From Noviherbaspirillum saxi (GTDB taxonomy: Bacteria; Pseudomonadota; Gammaproteobacteria; Burkholderiales; Burkholderiaceae_D): DNA of 64,000 nt. The stretch lies in contig NZ_QYUO01000001.1 in the NCBI RefSeq assembly GCF_003591035.1, forward strand, positions 434,001-498,000, written 5' to 3'. Positions 9,114-18,368 of this stretch are shown here, in pieces. The position numbers and the translations under genes are program-made. Numbering within the stretch: the first letter of the stretch is position 1; each line of letters opens with the position of its first letter. The notes beneath the pieces were generated by a model. It was not told where the DNA came from. It saw nothing but the letters and a program-made list of their open reading frames with translations, and did not search any database.

Positions 9114-9468
9114 CGTGAAGGTCGCTCGTCAATTGCAGTAGGGAATCGTAAGGCGGCTGTGCGAGAAACAGTCGCAGGGTTTCCAGATGAGTGGATGTCG
9201 CAATGCCTATGTAAAGCCGCAGCGGCTTCTTTCTGAGCAGGCGATTCAGCGTCACGCGCATGGTCAGATTGCCGGTACAGCACAGGCAGCCAGGTGCAAT
9301 GCGGGAAATCTGCAACTGGGGAAATTGCATCGTCGCATCGAGTGAGGATAGTCCATCTGGCAAACCTTCAAGCAGCAAGGCGGTTTCCAGATGCGGATCG
9401 AGCAGAGGCGCGATCGCCGCTTCGCGCGAGGCGGCAGTACCACCGACGACCAAAGTGGTCAGAGTCAC
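9088..9468 (-). CDS. Short CobW/GTPase-like protein without a standard P-loop
   Basis: A 126-residue protein. Residues 4-20 (TTLVVGGTAASREAAIA) sit where a P-loop should be but lack the GKT/S ending. The later IAPGCLCCTGNLTMRVTL matches the GCxCC metal-binding motif of CobW/COG0523 GTPases. It starts 7 bases after the response-regulator gene and so belongs to the ntrY operon. Its last seven residues and its stop codon at 9088 lie inside the right arm of the inverted-repeat element, so the natural C-terminus has probably been altered. Function is unknown. Confidence 0.7.
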   Translation of the reverse strand: MTLTTLVVGGTAASREAAIAPLLDPHLETALLLEGLPDGLSSLDATMQFPQLQISRIAPGCLCCTGNLTMRVTLNRLLRKKPLRLYIGIATSTHLETLRLFLAQPPYDSLLQLTSDLHVRADCGSA

Positions 9469-9475
9469 CCGGCGC

Positions 9476-10198
9476 TTAGCCTTTTCTGGACACTTTGCTT
9501 GGCTCTACGCCGAGCTGCTTGAGCTTGCGATAAAGATGCGTGCGCTCCAGGCCGGTACGCTCCGCAACACGTGTCATGCTGCCACCTTCGCGAACCAGAT
9601 GATGCTCGAAGTAGGCCCGCTCGAATGCATCGCGTGCCTCGCGTAAAGGCATATCGAAGGACAAGCCTGACAATGGCGTTTCGGCTGCCGGTTGCGAAAC
9701 TGGCGCAGTGTGGCCGCTGGCCAGACCCGGAGCATAGGCGCCGTTCGCTGCCGCGGTTGCTATGATCGGTTCTTCATAGGCAACCACCGGGGCCGGCCGA
9801 GCTGGATAGGCAGAAGTCGGGCGAATGGTTTCCGGGGTGCGGGTCAGCCCTTGCTGCACGGCCTTGAGTAATTTTTGCAAAGCGATTGGCTTTTCAAGGA
9901 AGTTGAGCGCTCCGATGCGTGTTGCTTCCACCGCTGTATCGATCGTCGCATGCCCGGACATCATGATGACCGGCATGGTCAGCAAACCATCGCGCTGCCA
10001 TTCCTTGAGCAAGGTGACGCCATCGGTATCAGGCATCCAGATATCGAGCAATACAAGATCCGGCGTGCCTTGTGCGCGAACGTCACGCGCCTGCTGTGCG
10101 TTTTCCGCAGTGGTAACGACGTGACCTTCATCTCCGAGGATTTCGGAAAGCAATTCCCGGATTCCCATTTCATCATCGACTACCAGAATATTTGCCAT
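9476..10198 (-). CDS. ntrX: NtrX-like response regulator lacking the AAA+ domain
   Basis: A 240-residue response regulator. Residues 1-120 are a receiver domain with acidic pocket DDE near residues 8-10, phospho-acceptor Asp in LVLLDIWMPD (about residue 54), the conserved Thr/Ser in MMSGH and the Lys in LEKPI. A linker rich in Ala/Pro leads to a C-terminal Fis-type helix-turn-helix (MTRVAERTGLERTHLYRKLK). The AAA+ sigma54-interaction domain of classical NtrX/NtrC is missing, as in many betaproteobacterial relatives. It should therefore act as a direct DNA-binding regulator. It follows ntrY in the operon and is its probable partner. Confidence 0.85.
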   Translation of the reverse strand: MANILVVDDEMGIRELLSEILGDEGHVVTTAENAQQARDVRAQGTPDLVLLDIWMPDTDGVTLLKEWQRDGLLTMPVIMMSGHATIDTAVEATRIGALNFLEKPIALQKLLKAVQQGLTRTPETIRPTSAYPARPAPVVAYEEPIIATAAANGAYAPGLASGHTAPVSQPAAETPLSGLSFDMPLREARDAFERAYFEHHLVREGGSMTRVAERTGLERTHLYRKLKQLGVEPSKVSRKG

Positions 10199-10253
10199 AT
10201 GCTTACCTTATTTGCTTCTATCGTTGCCAAGTTCGTTGATGCCAGGGTCTGGT

Positions 10254-12557
10254 TCAGGTCGGCGCTAACTTTAACAGTAAAATTGCCACTTTTGCACCAT
10301 TTCCGCTCGATTGGTTTTTGATATCAATTCGCCCGCCGTGTTCATCGATAATCTTCTTGACCATGGCCAAACCTAGTCCGGTACCACGTGCCTTTGAGGT
10401 AACGTAGGGCTCGAAGGCGCGCGACAGTATCTTCGCGGAAAATCCCGGGCCATTGTCCGTTACCGAAAGTCGCACTGCGGTGTTACGGCTGCCATCGGAA
10501 TCCTGATAATGCACGGTTTCCGTAAGGACATCGACACGCGCCTTTTCTGCACCCGGCACCCGGTCGGCGACGGCATCCTGGGCGTTTTGGAGCAGATTGT
10601 GAATGACTTGCCGTAGCTGGGTTTCATCTCCCATTACCTGCGGCAAGCCGGACCCGAGCGACGCATGAATAATGTCGCGCTCGTCACCGGCGGTGTACAG
10701 ATGCAGGATTTCCTCTACCAGCTCATTCAGATGCAAGGGCGTCAATACTGCCGGTGGTGTCTTCGCATAATCGCGGAAATCATCGACCATACGTTTCATT
10801 GCCGAGACCTGGTTGACTATCGTTGCCGTACTCTTGGTCAACATTGCAACATCAGGCTCGGTAAGTTTAGCTTCCAGCTTCATCTGTAATCGTTCTGCCG
10901 ACAACTGTATGGGCGTCAGAGGATTCTTGATTTCATGCGCAAGCCGCCGCGCAACTTCGCCCCAGGCAATCGAGCGCTGGGCGGAAATCACATCGGAAAT
11001 ATCGTCGAACACGACGATATAGCCTTTTCCGCCGGCAATCGGCAGGTAGGATCCTCGCGCAAGCAGGGTGATATCGTTTTCGCCTTCCGTGCCTGCACTG
11101 CGGCGCGGTACTTCGATCTGTTTTTGCCAGTGCAATTCTTCCGTGCTGCCGGCGGATTGTGCGCTCTGTTCTGAAAAGGCTTTCGTGATTGCCGTTGCCA
11201 TCGGCTCCAGACCGGCAATGGTGGCGAGCGACTGGCCGATATGCGGATCGAAATCATGATGCAAAATTCGCTCGACCGATTCATTGCAGGTGACCAGGCG
11301 GAATTGTCCATCCAGGACCATCACGCCGGCCGACATATTGGCCAGCACCGATTCCAGATAAGCCTTCGCGTTTTCCAGCGCCGTGCGATTGCGCTCGACC
11401 GAGATGCGCGCCTCCGACAATTGGCGCGTCATGGTGTTGAACGACTGCGTCAGCGTGCCGAGTTCATCGGAGGTTGCCACGATCGGTCGCGGCGACAGAT
11501 TGCCCTCTGCAACCGCTTTGGTACCCTCGGCCAGTACCAGCAGCGGTTGCGCAAGATCGCCGGCGATCAGAAAGGCGGCTGCGATCGCGCCGAAGATCGC
11601 GAGCAGCAAGGTCAGCGTCAAGGTCACAATATAAATCTTGCGCAAGCCTGTGCGCGCGAGCGAGCGTTCCTGATATTCGCTATAGGCGGCACGCAATGCT
11701 TCGGCATTCGCGGCCAGATGCGACGGTACCGGTTGCAGCAACTGCAGGAAGCGCGATTCGCTTTGCAGGCTGAGCCCGTTGTTCGACGCAGGAATGGCTA
11801 CCACGACGCGTAACCGCAGGCCGGCAGCTTCACCGGAGGCAGCAGCCGGCGCTGCCTGCTGCTCCGCCGTTTCGTTATTTTCCTTTGCCGGATTCTCGTG
11901 AAAATCAAAGCCTCCCTCAATGGCCGAATACGCTCGCGTCAGGCGTGCCTGACGCAGCATGGCAGCGGTCGGCAGGTCGGGAATAAAGCTGGCCAGGCGG
12001 CCGCCGACGGTTGCCACGATTTGACCGTTGGAAGTAACGATAGTTGCTTCCTGCATTTGACTTTGATCACGCAGCCGCGTCAGTTGCGTCACTTGCGACG
12101 ACTCGGATAGTTCGGAAAGTTCGAGCGCAATGCTGCGCGCCTTTGCGCTGAGGTCGGCGAGGGAGCCGTCGAGTGCGGTACGTCCCAACGTCAGACCGGA
12201 TTCCAGCGCCGATTCGACCCGCACGTCGAACCAGGATTCGATCGAGCGCGATACGAACTGCACCGACACAATATAGATGACGGTGCCCGGCAAAATACCG
12301 ATGACGGCGAACAGGAGCACCAGTCGCGCCATGAGCCGTGAGCCGAATTCCCTTCGCTTGTAACCCTTGTATAGCCGTCCCAGCAGCAGGGCGACCAAGG
12401 CCAGCAGTGCGACCGCGATCACGGCGTTCAGTACCAGCAGCTCCGGATAATGCCGGTCGAAGAACGCCGAGTTCTCGGAGGCCGACGCCAGCAGGAACAG
12501 CAGGATGCTGACGATCGCACCGCCGACGACGAGGAAATAACGCAGGAAACGCTGCAC
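10254..12557 (-). CDS. ntrY: NtrY-type membrane sensor histidine kinase
   Basis: A 767-residue membrane kinase. Hydrophobic segments near residues 5-25, 38-60 and 80-105, plus one near 320-340, anchor it. A HAMP domain follows (SPRPIVATSDELGTLTQSFN), then a PAS domain (about 400-500). The dimerisation/phosphoacceptor box is RLAHEIKNPLTPIQLSAERL, the N box NLLQNAQDAV, and the G boxes DNGPGFS and GTGLGLAMVKKII. The start is GTG at 12557, two bases after the DUF4390 stop, which indicates translational coupling. NtrY/NtrX pairs respond to nitrogen or redox conditions in other Proteobacteria; the signal here is not visible. Confidence 0.9.
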   Translation of the reverse strand: MQRFLRYFLVVGGAIVSILLFLLASASENSAFFDRHYPELLVLNAVIAVALLALVALLLGRLYKGYKRREFGSRLMARLVLLFAVIGILPGTVIYIVSVQFVSRSIESWFDVRVESALESGLTLGRTALDGSLADLSAKARSIALELSELSESSQVTQLTRLRDQSQMQEATIVTSNGQIVATVGGRLASFIPDLPTAAMLRQARLTRAYSAIEGGFDFHENPAKENNETAEQQAAPAAASGEAAGLRLRVVVAIPASNNGLSLQSESRFLQLLQPVPSHLAANAEALRAAYSEYQERSLARTGLRKIYIVTLTLTLLLAIFGAIAAAFLIAGDLAQPLLVLAEGTKAVAEGNLSPRPIVATSDELGTLTQSFNTMTRQLSEARISVERNRTALENAKAYLESVLANMSAGVMVLDGQFRLVTCNESVERILHHDFDPHIGQSLATIAGLEPMATAITKAFSEQSAQSAGSTEELHWQKQIEVPRRSAGTEGENDITLLARGSYLPIAGGKGYIVVFDDISDVISAQRSIAWGEVARRLAHEIKNPLTPIQLSAERLQMKLEAKLTEPDVAMLTKSTATIVNQVSAMKRMVDDFRDYAKTPPAVLTPLHLNELVEEILHLYTAGDERDIIHASLGSGLPQVMGDETQLRQVIHNLLQNAQDAVADRVPGAEKARVDVLTETVHYQDSDGSRNTAVRLSVTDNGPGFSAKILSRAFEPYVTSKARGTGLGLAMVKKIIDEHGGRIDIKNQSSGNGAKVAILLLKLAPT

Positions 12558-12559
12558 GT

Positions 12560-13183
12560 TTATTCGGCCCTGAAAGTGAACTGTTGCCAGTCCGACGAAA
12601 AGCGCCAGTCGGAACTGTTGAGCGCATGTACCTGGAACGGCTTGGGCAGCCGCGCCACATCAAGTCCCATGCGGACCGCTACGTAATAGGTTTCGCCGGA
12701 CTTGAGCGCACCTTTTTCCGCAACGATCCAGCGGCTTGGGCGACGCACGAGCGACAGCGCATCGTCGAGGGTAGCGAAGCTTTGCTGCAGCCGGCCGCCG
12801 ATCGACGCATGGTACTGATGGGTCAGTACATTGTAGGAAATCCGGATCGTTTGCGACGCACTGATGGTTTTTTCATCAAACCAGTACCAGCGCGGGCGAT
12901 TGATCTGCACATCGGTCGTAAAGTACAACGGAATGCCCCGCGTGACCGCGTCTTCCAGTCCGCGCGTCAACTCGAATGAAAATGCCAGCGCGAGCCGGTA
13001 CCCGTCGTCAGTGCTTTCCAGAGTGGCACGGGTAATATCGACGCCTTCCGCGGCACGCGCGGGCAGCGACAGGACCGGCGCAAGCAACAGCGCTGCCAGG
13101 AACCAGCCGGTCAGAAATCGGAAAAAGCGATGAGTCACTCGTATCGGGGCATTGTTCAGGAAAGTTGAGGCATGCCGGGACAA
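12560..13183 (-). CDS. DUF4390 family exported protein
   Basis: A 207-residue protein with a hydrophobic segment near residues 20-42 ending in LPARAAEG, which reads as a signal peptide and cleavage site. The remainder resembles DUF4390, a betaproteobacterial family almost always coded between rsmB and ntrY, as here. The position suggests it serves the NtrYX system or the cell envelope, but there is no proven role. An in-frame start at VTH (about residue 16) would give a more compact signal peptide. Confidence 0.82.
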   Translation of the reverse strand: MSRHASTFLNNAPIRVTHRFFRFLTGWFLAALLLAPVLSLPARAAEGVDITRATLESTDDGYRLALAFSFELTRGLEDAVTRGIPLYFTTDVQINRPRWYWFDEKTISASQTIRISYNVLTHQYHASIGGRLQQSFATLDDALSLVRRPSRWIVAEKGALKSGETYYVAVRMGLDVARLPKPFQVHALNSSDWRFSSDWQQFTFRAE

Positions 13184-13353
13184 TATTGTCCGGTCAGCCT
13201 TGCAGCCACGATGGCGTATCTGTGAATGACCTCCGGGCGGAAAGTTGGCGTGCCGCTGTCATATCCTGACTTATCTGACAAGAATTTGCGAACGTGCAAG
13301 TGTATGTATTCATGCGCCTTCCAGCAGAGACCGGTTTATTGCAAAAGATACTA

Positions 13354-14661
13354 TCAGACAGCGCTCTTTTGGAATAGCGCATAGAACAAACCATCGTGAT
13401 CTTGCTGCGCTTCCGAGACGGGCAGCAACTGACCCGGTGCCGACAGTCTGAGTGCGCCGTTTCTGACGGCAAAGGCTGCAGCCTGGGCTTCCGATTCCTG
13501 TGGCCAAAGCGAACAGGTGACGAACAGCAGTGTGCCGTCCGGTCGCAGCATCTGCCACAGATTATCGAGAATGCGTGCCGATACGGACGCCAGTTGCGCG
13601 GCGTCGGCCTTGCGGCGCAGCCATCGAATATCGGGATGACGCCGGACGATGCCGGACGCGGTACACGGTACGTCGGCCAGAATGCGGTCGAACGGCCGGC
13701 CATCCCACCAGCCGCGTTCGGCTGCATCGCCCTGCCGCAGCGTTGCTCCCAGTCCCAAGCGTTCAAGGTTTTCCGAGATGCGCGTCAGTCGCCGTGCATC
13801 GCTGTCCAGCGCCAGCAGGTCCACCGTTGCCTGTTCCAGAATGTGCCCGGTCTTGCCGCCCGGAGCGGCACAGGCATCGAGTACCCGCATGCCGTCGTGC
13901 AGATCGAGCAGCGGTGCAGCCAGTTGCGCCGCGGCGTCCTGCACCGAGACGACGCCATCGGCAAAACCGGGAATCTGGTCGACCGGGATTGGACGAGCAA
14001 GGCGCACGGCGCAGGGGCCGATCGCGCGGGCGGCTATGCCTTGCGCATCCAGCAGCGCAAGATAGTCGTCCACCGTGCTCTTGCGGCGGTTGACGCGCAG
14101 AGTCAGCGGCGGCGTGGTATTGCCCGCATTGAGTATCGCTTGCCACTGTGCCGGATAGGCAGTGCGGATACTGTCTATCCACCAGCCCGGATAATTCCAT
14201 TGGGCCGCAGGGACTGTCGCGATCTGCGCAAGCAATGCATCGCGTTCACGCAGGAAGCGGCGCAATACCGCATTGACCATGCCTTTCGCATGCGCCATGC
14301 CCGGATCGGCGGCACAGGCGTTGACCGCCTGATCGACCACGGTGAATGATTCATAAGGCGCGTCCTCGCCGGTATGGAGTATCAATGCCAGCGCAGTGCA
14401 GAGCAAGCCGTGCAGCTCAGGCGGAGATGGCGCCTTTTTCGCAAGCAGCCCCAGCAGCGCTTCGGCCCGGCCGAGTTGGCGCATCGTGCGGTAGGCAATG
14501 TCTTGCATGGCACCGCGCGCCTGCGGCGACGGATTGTCTTGGGCGAAAACGCTTGCCAATGCCTGCGGCAGCGCAGTGCCGCTCTTGACTTTTGTGACCG
14601 CACGAGCGGCGCCGAGCAGGCTGAAGGCGAGCGAATCGGATTTCAAACGGATTGTGGACAC
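13354..14661 (-). CDS. rsmB: 16S rRNA (cytosine-967-C5)-methyltransferase RsmB
   Basis: A 435-residue RNA methyltransferase of the NOL1/NOP2/Sun family. Residues about 1-150 form the NusB-like RNA-binding domain. The catalytic domain shows the SAM motif LDACAAPGGKTGHIL, motif IV DVPCTASGIVRRHPD, whose Cys releases product, and the nucleophile Cys in VTCSLWPQES. It methylates C967 of 16S rRNA in the small-subunit decoding region. It heads the minus-strand block with DUF4390, ntrY and ntrX, but a 170-base gap separates it from DUF4390, so a separate promoter for the latter is possible. Confidence 0.93.
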   Translation of the reverse strand: MSTIRLKSDSLAFSLLGAARAVTKVKSGTALPQALASVFAQDNPSPQARGAMQDIAYRTMRQLGRAEALLGLLAKKAPSPPELHGLLCTALALILHTGEDAPYESFTVVDQAVNACAADPGMAHAKGMVNAVLRRFLRERDALLAQIATVPAAQWNYPGWWIDSIRTAYPAQWQAILNAGNTTPPLTLRVNRRKSTVDDYLALLDAQGIAARAIGPCAVRLARPIPVDQIPGFADGVVSVQDAAAQLAAPLLDLHDGMRVLDACAAPGGKTGHILEQATVDLLALDSDARRLTRISENLERLGLGATLRQGDAAERGWWDGRPFDRILADVPCTASGIVRRHPDIRWLRRKADAAQLASVSARILDNLWQMLRPDGTLLFVTCSLWPQESEAQAAAFAVRNGALRLSAPGQLLPVSEAQQDHDGLFYALFQKSAV

Positions 14662-14713
14662 GTGGTGAACCTGAAAAAAAATCGCGGGCAGCGTATCAAT
14701 TGTTTTAAGGAGT

Positions 14714-15349
14714 TTACTGCCGCGTCAATGCCAGCTTGACGCCAAGGCCGACGAACGCCGCGCCGACGGTGCGTTCCAGCCATAGCTTGACGCGCGGGTT
14801 GTTGCCGGCGCGGCGGGCCAGTGTCCCGGCCAGAAAAGCCGTGCCGCTGTTCCAGCCCATGCTGATCAACGCGAACGCTGTGCCGAGCAGTAAAAATCCT
14901 ACGGTCTTGTGCGGCGCGTCGGCGTGCACGAATTGCGGAATGAAGGCCAGGAAAAACAGGATGACTTTGGGATTCAGCACATTGGTCACCATGGCCTGCC
15001 AAAAAATCGTGCGCAGCGAACGCACATCGCTCTGGGCGCTAGCGGCTGCGCCCGCAGGCTTGGTCAGCATCATGCGTATGCCGAGATAGATCAGATACAG
15101 GCCGCCAGCCAGCTTGATCAGCATGAATGCCGTGGCGGATGCGGCCAGCACCGCACTCAGGCCGATCGCCGATGCCAGCGCGTGGATGAAGCAGCCGGCC
15201 GAAATGCCGAGTGCCGACATCAAACCTGCGGATCGGCCTTGCGCGACGCTGCGCCCGACGATATACGCGGTGTCCGGACCGGGAGTGGCATTAAGCAACA
15301 GTACCGCGGCGAGAAAAAGGCCAAAATTGTAAATGCCGAACGAGTCCAT
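14714..15349 (-). CDS. LysE/RhtB-family amino-acid exporter
   Basis: A 211-residue membrane protein with about six hydrophobic segments. The N-terminus (FGLFLAAVLLLNATPGPDTAYIVGRSVAQG) carries the NATPGPD motif of LysE/RhtB exporters. These proteins pump out amino acids such as lysine, homoserine, threonine or leucine. The substrate cannot be told from the sequence. It lies 52 bases upstream of rsmB on the same strand, perhaps only by chance. Confidence 0.9.
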   Translation of the reverse strand: MDSFGIYNFGLFLAAVLLLNATPGPDTAYIVGRSVAQGRSAGLMSALGISAGCFIHALASAIGLSAVLAASATAFMLIKLAGGLYLIYLGIRMMLTKPAGAAASAQSDVRSLRTIFWQAMVTNVLNPKVILFFLAFIPQFVHADAPHKTVGFLLLGTAFALISMGWNSGTAFLAGTLARRAGNNPRVKLWLERTVGAAFVGLGVKLALTRQ

Positions 15350-15419
15350 GATGCCGCTGCCCCCGGATGAAGCAATAAGTTAAAACAGGATTGTAGCCGG
15401 TGTCAGCATACGGGCTCGT

Positions 15420-16310
15420 TCAAACTGCGCAGTCCGGGCTCATGGCCTCGGCAAAATGCTTGTCCAGCCACGCATCGATGTCATCGAATACGCGTTGGGC
15501 ACCGACTTCGTTCAATACTTCGTGGTAATAGCCGGTGTAACGGTGGATGGTCCCGGTTCCCGCGCGCAGCGCAGAGAAAAAGCGATCGCTGCCGGATGCA
15601 TCGACCAGGCGGTCGTCGCCTGCCACCACCATCAGCGTCGGCAGCGTTAGCGAAGAAGCATGCCGATGCGCGAATGCGGCGGCATCCAGCATGCCCCTGA
15701 GCAGGCGGGCGCTGATTTTCGGATGCACCAGCGGGTCGTTTTCATAGGCGCTGACGATGGCGGGATCATGCGATAGATAACGGGTTTGCAAGCCGTTCGG
15801 CACACCGAGGCCGGGGGCAATCGCACCAAGCGCCTTCAGCAGCAAGCCATGTACGCCGGACAGCGGAATCGCGAGCGCCGGCGACGACAGGATCAGCCCG
15901 CGCAGGGGTACCATGCCGGCCGTCGCGCAACGTGCGGCAAACAGGCCGCCCATGCTATGCCCGAACAATATCGGCGGCCGCCCCGAGCGGCGGGCCACGT
16001 CGGCAATCACCGTGGCGGCATCCTGCACGATGGCGTCGGTATTGGGAGTGTCGCCACGTGCGCCGCCGGAGCGTCCATGACCGCGATGGTCATAGGTTCG
16101 CACTGACCAGCCGCGTGCATTGAAAAAGCGGGCCACATGCGCATAGCGTGCGCAATGTTCGCCCAGCCCGTGCATCAGCACGATATCGCCCCGGGCGTCG
16201 GCGACTGGCCAATCGGCGATAAAAAGCGGAGTGCCGTCGCCGGCGCCGAGTCGCTGTTCGACCGGTGCGCCAGCCGGTAGCTCGCGTGCCGTCGGCACTA
16301 TACGCCCCAC
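15420..16310 (-). CDS. Alpha/beta hydrolase, monoacylglycerol-lipase-like
   Basis: A 296-residue serine hydrolase. HGLGEHCARY near residue 46 forms the oxyanion loop, YDHRGHGRSGG is the typical strand-turn of the monoglyceride lipase/lysophospholipase group, and the nucleophile Ser lies in GHSMGG near residue 120. The catalytic Asp is probably in VVAGDDRLVD and the His in YYHEVLNE. It likely hydrolyses monoacylglycerols or lysophospholipids. The start is GTG at 16310, overlapping the upstream DUF1840 gene by 13 bases, so the two are probably translated together. Confidence 0.85.
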   Translation of the reverse strand: MGRIVPTARELPAGAPVEQRLGAGDGTPLFIADWPVADARGDIVLMHGLGEHCARYAHVARFFNARGWSVRTYDHRGHGRSGGARGDTPNTDAIVQDAATVIADVARRSGRPPILFGHSMGGLFAARCATAGMVPLRGLILSSPALAIPLSGVHGLLLKALGAIAPGLGVPNGLQTRYLSHDPAIVSAYENDPLVHPKISARLLRGMLDAAAFAHRHASSLTLPTLMVVAGDDRLVDASGSDRFFSALRAGTGTIHRYTGYYHEVLNEVGAQRVFDDIDAWLDKHFAEAMSPDCAV

Positions 16311-16642
16311 ATCACGTCGTGGCCGTCATGCTTGGCGGCGCGCAGCATTTCCAGCAAAGGATAGGCACGGGTTGCAAAGCTGACAAACTCGACCGGCTCA
16401 TGCTCATTGTCATCGCCGTTCTCGCCGTGATGGGCATACACGTCGCGCCTGACTTCCTCTGTTGTCGGATGGAGGCGGCTTTCAGCGATTTCCGCTTCCA
16501 GTCGCGATACTGCGCGCGGTGTTTCCTCTGCGGTAATAACCCCGCGCCGGACGTCCTTGTTCAGCAAATCAAGAATGCGCTTGGCATGGTCTTCGTACAT
16601 CAGCACTTCGGCAGCCGCTTTTGATTTGAATTTGACCAACAT
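16298..16642 (-). CDS. DUF1840 family protein
   Basis: A 114-residue protein starting MLVKFKSKAAAEVLMYEDHAK, which matches the Burkholderiales family DUF1840. The first half can form a helix-rich domain, and the acidic middle (HGENGDDNEHEPVEFVSF) is followed by a helix RAYPLLEMLRAAKH. Function is unknown. It overlaps the downstream hydrolase gene by 13 bases. Confidence 0.83.
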   Translation of the reverse strand: MLVKFKSKAAAEVLMYEDHAKRILDLLNKDVRRGVITAEETPRAVSRLEAEIAESRLHPTTEEVRRDVYAHHGENGDDNEHEPVEFVSFATRAYPLLEMLRAAKHDGHDVMWGV

Positions 16643-16796
16643 GGAGCCTCCAATTGTGGTTCGATACGATTAAACGATAGCATGACTTTGTAAATTTGCT
16701 ATACGCCAAATCAGACCATTGGAGGCCTTGCGCAGTTCATTCATTGGCTCTCTGCCGTCATGCGGCGGCGCACCTGATGAAAGCCTGCAGGCCGGC

Positions 16797-17336
16797 TCAA
16801 CCCGGTTTGAACGAAGTAAAGAAAGTATCGATTTGTTCTCGCGGGATATTTTTTTCCTGGCCGACCACCACGATCTGGTAGACGCGGCGGTCTTTCACGA
16901 TAAAGCGGGCGACCATGAGCCGTGTGTCGCTTGCTGTGGATGGGCTGGGCCCGGCGATTTCGACTTCCGTCATGGCCGGGGCGCCTGCCGACGACACCGT
17001 CTTGTCATGCCTGACGGTGCCGCCCATGTTACGGATCATCGCCGTCTTCATGGCAGTCAGCGCCGCCGCCGCTTGCGCTGCGTCGGCCAATGTCGCACTG
17101 CCGACGGCAAAGCTTGCACCGTCGACGTCGGCGGCCGTCATGGTCATCGTGACCTGGATGCCATCCAGGTTGATGGCGCGGGAATGGGAAGATGGCTTGC
17201 CGGGAAACAACGCCTGGAAGTTCGCGTCGGGGCTGCGAACTTCGCGCCAGTCGTATTTGGGGCTGCAGGCAAGCAGAAGCGCGGCGGCAGCGATGCAAGC
17301 CGCCTTGCGCAGGAATGAATAGGAGAGATGTGCCAT
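16797..17336 (-). CDS. Putative lipoprotein of unknown function
   Basis: A 179-residue protein. The signal peptide (residues 1-24) ends in the lipobox LLAC, so Cys24 should be lipidated. The mature part contains FQALFPGKPSSHSRAI, a motif I have seen in uncharacterised betaproteobacterial secreted proteins that carry an FPGxP element, and ends with an alpha/beta-like segment TFFTSFKPG. There is no recognised enzyme motif. It stands between DUF1840 and an EamA exporter on the same strand. Confidence 0.72.
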   Translation of the reverse strand: MAHLSYSFLRKAACIAAAALLLACSPKYDWREVRSPDANFQALFPGKPSSHSRAINLDGIQVTMTMTAADVDGASFAVGSATLADAAQAAAALTAMKTAMIRNMGGTVRHDKTVSSAGAPAMTEVEIAGPSPSTASDTRLMVARFIVKDRRVYQIVVVGQEKNIPREQIDTFFTSFKPG

Positions 17337-17364
17337 GCCGATATGGTAGCAGCCGGCGGCGCTT

Positions 17365-18336
17365 CTATCCGGCGGCAGCTTCGGCCGCGGAGGCGGTGCG
17401 GCCTTGCTGGAAGGCGCGCATCCCGACCATCACGCCTATGCACAGCAGCGCAATGCCGGCCAGCACCGGAAGGGGCGGGATCGTACCGCGCCAGATGAAG
17501 GCATACAGCAGCGCGGACAAGGTTTCGAACACGATCAGCTGCCCGGCCAGGGAAGTCGGCAGACGCTGGCTTGCCTTGTTCCAGAGCATGGTGCCAAGCC
17601 ATGAGGCGCACAAACCCAGCACCAGCATCAAGCCGATGAAAGGCCAGGGACGAGGGCCCAATGGAAAGTCATAGTTGCCGCCGCCCATGCCGGTATAGGC
17701 GCCATACGCCGCGAACCCAGCCAGTGCAAGCGGCAGCGTCGCCAATCCTTGGGCCGTCGACCAGGTCGATGAACGGATGTGCGGATGGCGTTTCATGTGC
17801 CGCGCATTCATGATTGGATACCAGGTCCACGCAGCCAGTGCGCCCAGCGCGATGAAGCAGCCCAGCGCATAGTCGTGCAGCGAGCGTGAGCCGTCCAGAT
17901 GCGCCAGTTCGCTCGCATTGACCAGCATCAGTCCGGCCAGGATGATCACCAGCGAAGGCGCCAGCCGCCGCCATGCAATGGCCTCGGATGGATGGCCGGG
18001 CGCCCAGTTCGAGAAGATAGAGATGATCACCGGCAGGGTGCCGATCAGCATGGCCGGCAGGGGCGCGTCGGCAAGCTGTATCGCGGTGGCCAGTGCTGCG
18101 TAGTAAAGAATATTGCCGACGAACGACAGCTTGATCGCCGCGATCCAGTCGGCGCGCGTCAACGCCGCGATGCGTTGCCGGTCGAAGAAGGCCGGCACCA
18201 GCGCGATCAAGCCAAAGCCGATATAGCGGCCAAACGACAATACCAGGCCAGGATAGTCGCCCAGCATCAAGGGTGCGACGAATACCAGGCCCCACATCAG
18301 GCCCGCTCCCAGTGCGCAAAGTAAACCGATCAACAT
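17365..18336 (-). CDS. EamA/DMT-family transporter
   Basis: A 323-residue inner-membrane protein with about ten hydrophobic helices in two EamA repeats, beginning MLIGLLCALGAGLMWGLVFV. It is a drug/metabolite superfamily exporter; the substrate is unknown. The open frame continues about 165 codons upstream, but that part is the shadow of the AraC gene in another frame, so the ATG at 18336 was chosen. The AraC regulator lies 32 bases upstream on the same strand and is a likely controller. Confidence 0.85.
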   Translation of the reverse strand: MLIGLLCALGAGLMWGLVFVAPLMLGDYPGLVLSFGRYIGFGLIALVPAFFDRQRIAALTRADWIAAIKLSFVGNILYYAALATAIQLADAPLPAMLIGTLPVIISIFSNWAPGHPSEAIAWRRLAPSLVIILAGLMLVNASELAHLDGSRSLHDYALGCFIALGALAAWTWYPIMNARHMKRHPHIRSSTWSTAQGLATLPLALAGFAAYGAYTGMGGGNYDFPLGPRPWPFIGLMLVLGLCASWLGTMLWNKASQRLPTSLAGQLIVFETLSALLYAFIWRGTIPPLPVLAGIALLCIGVMVGMRAFQQGRTASAAEAAAG

Positions 18337-18368
18337 GATGCAGAAGAAAAAAGTGCAAGAGCGCCCGA

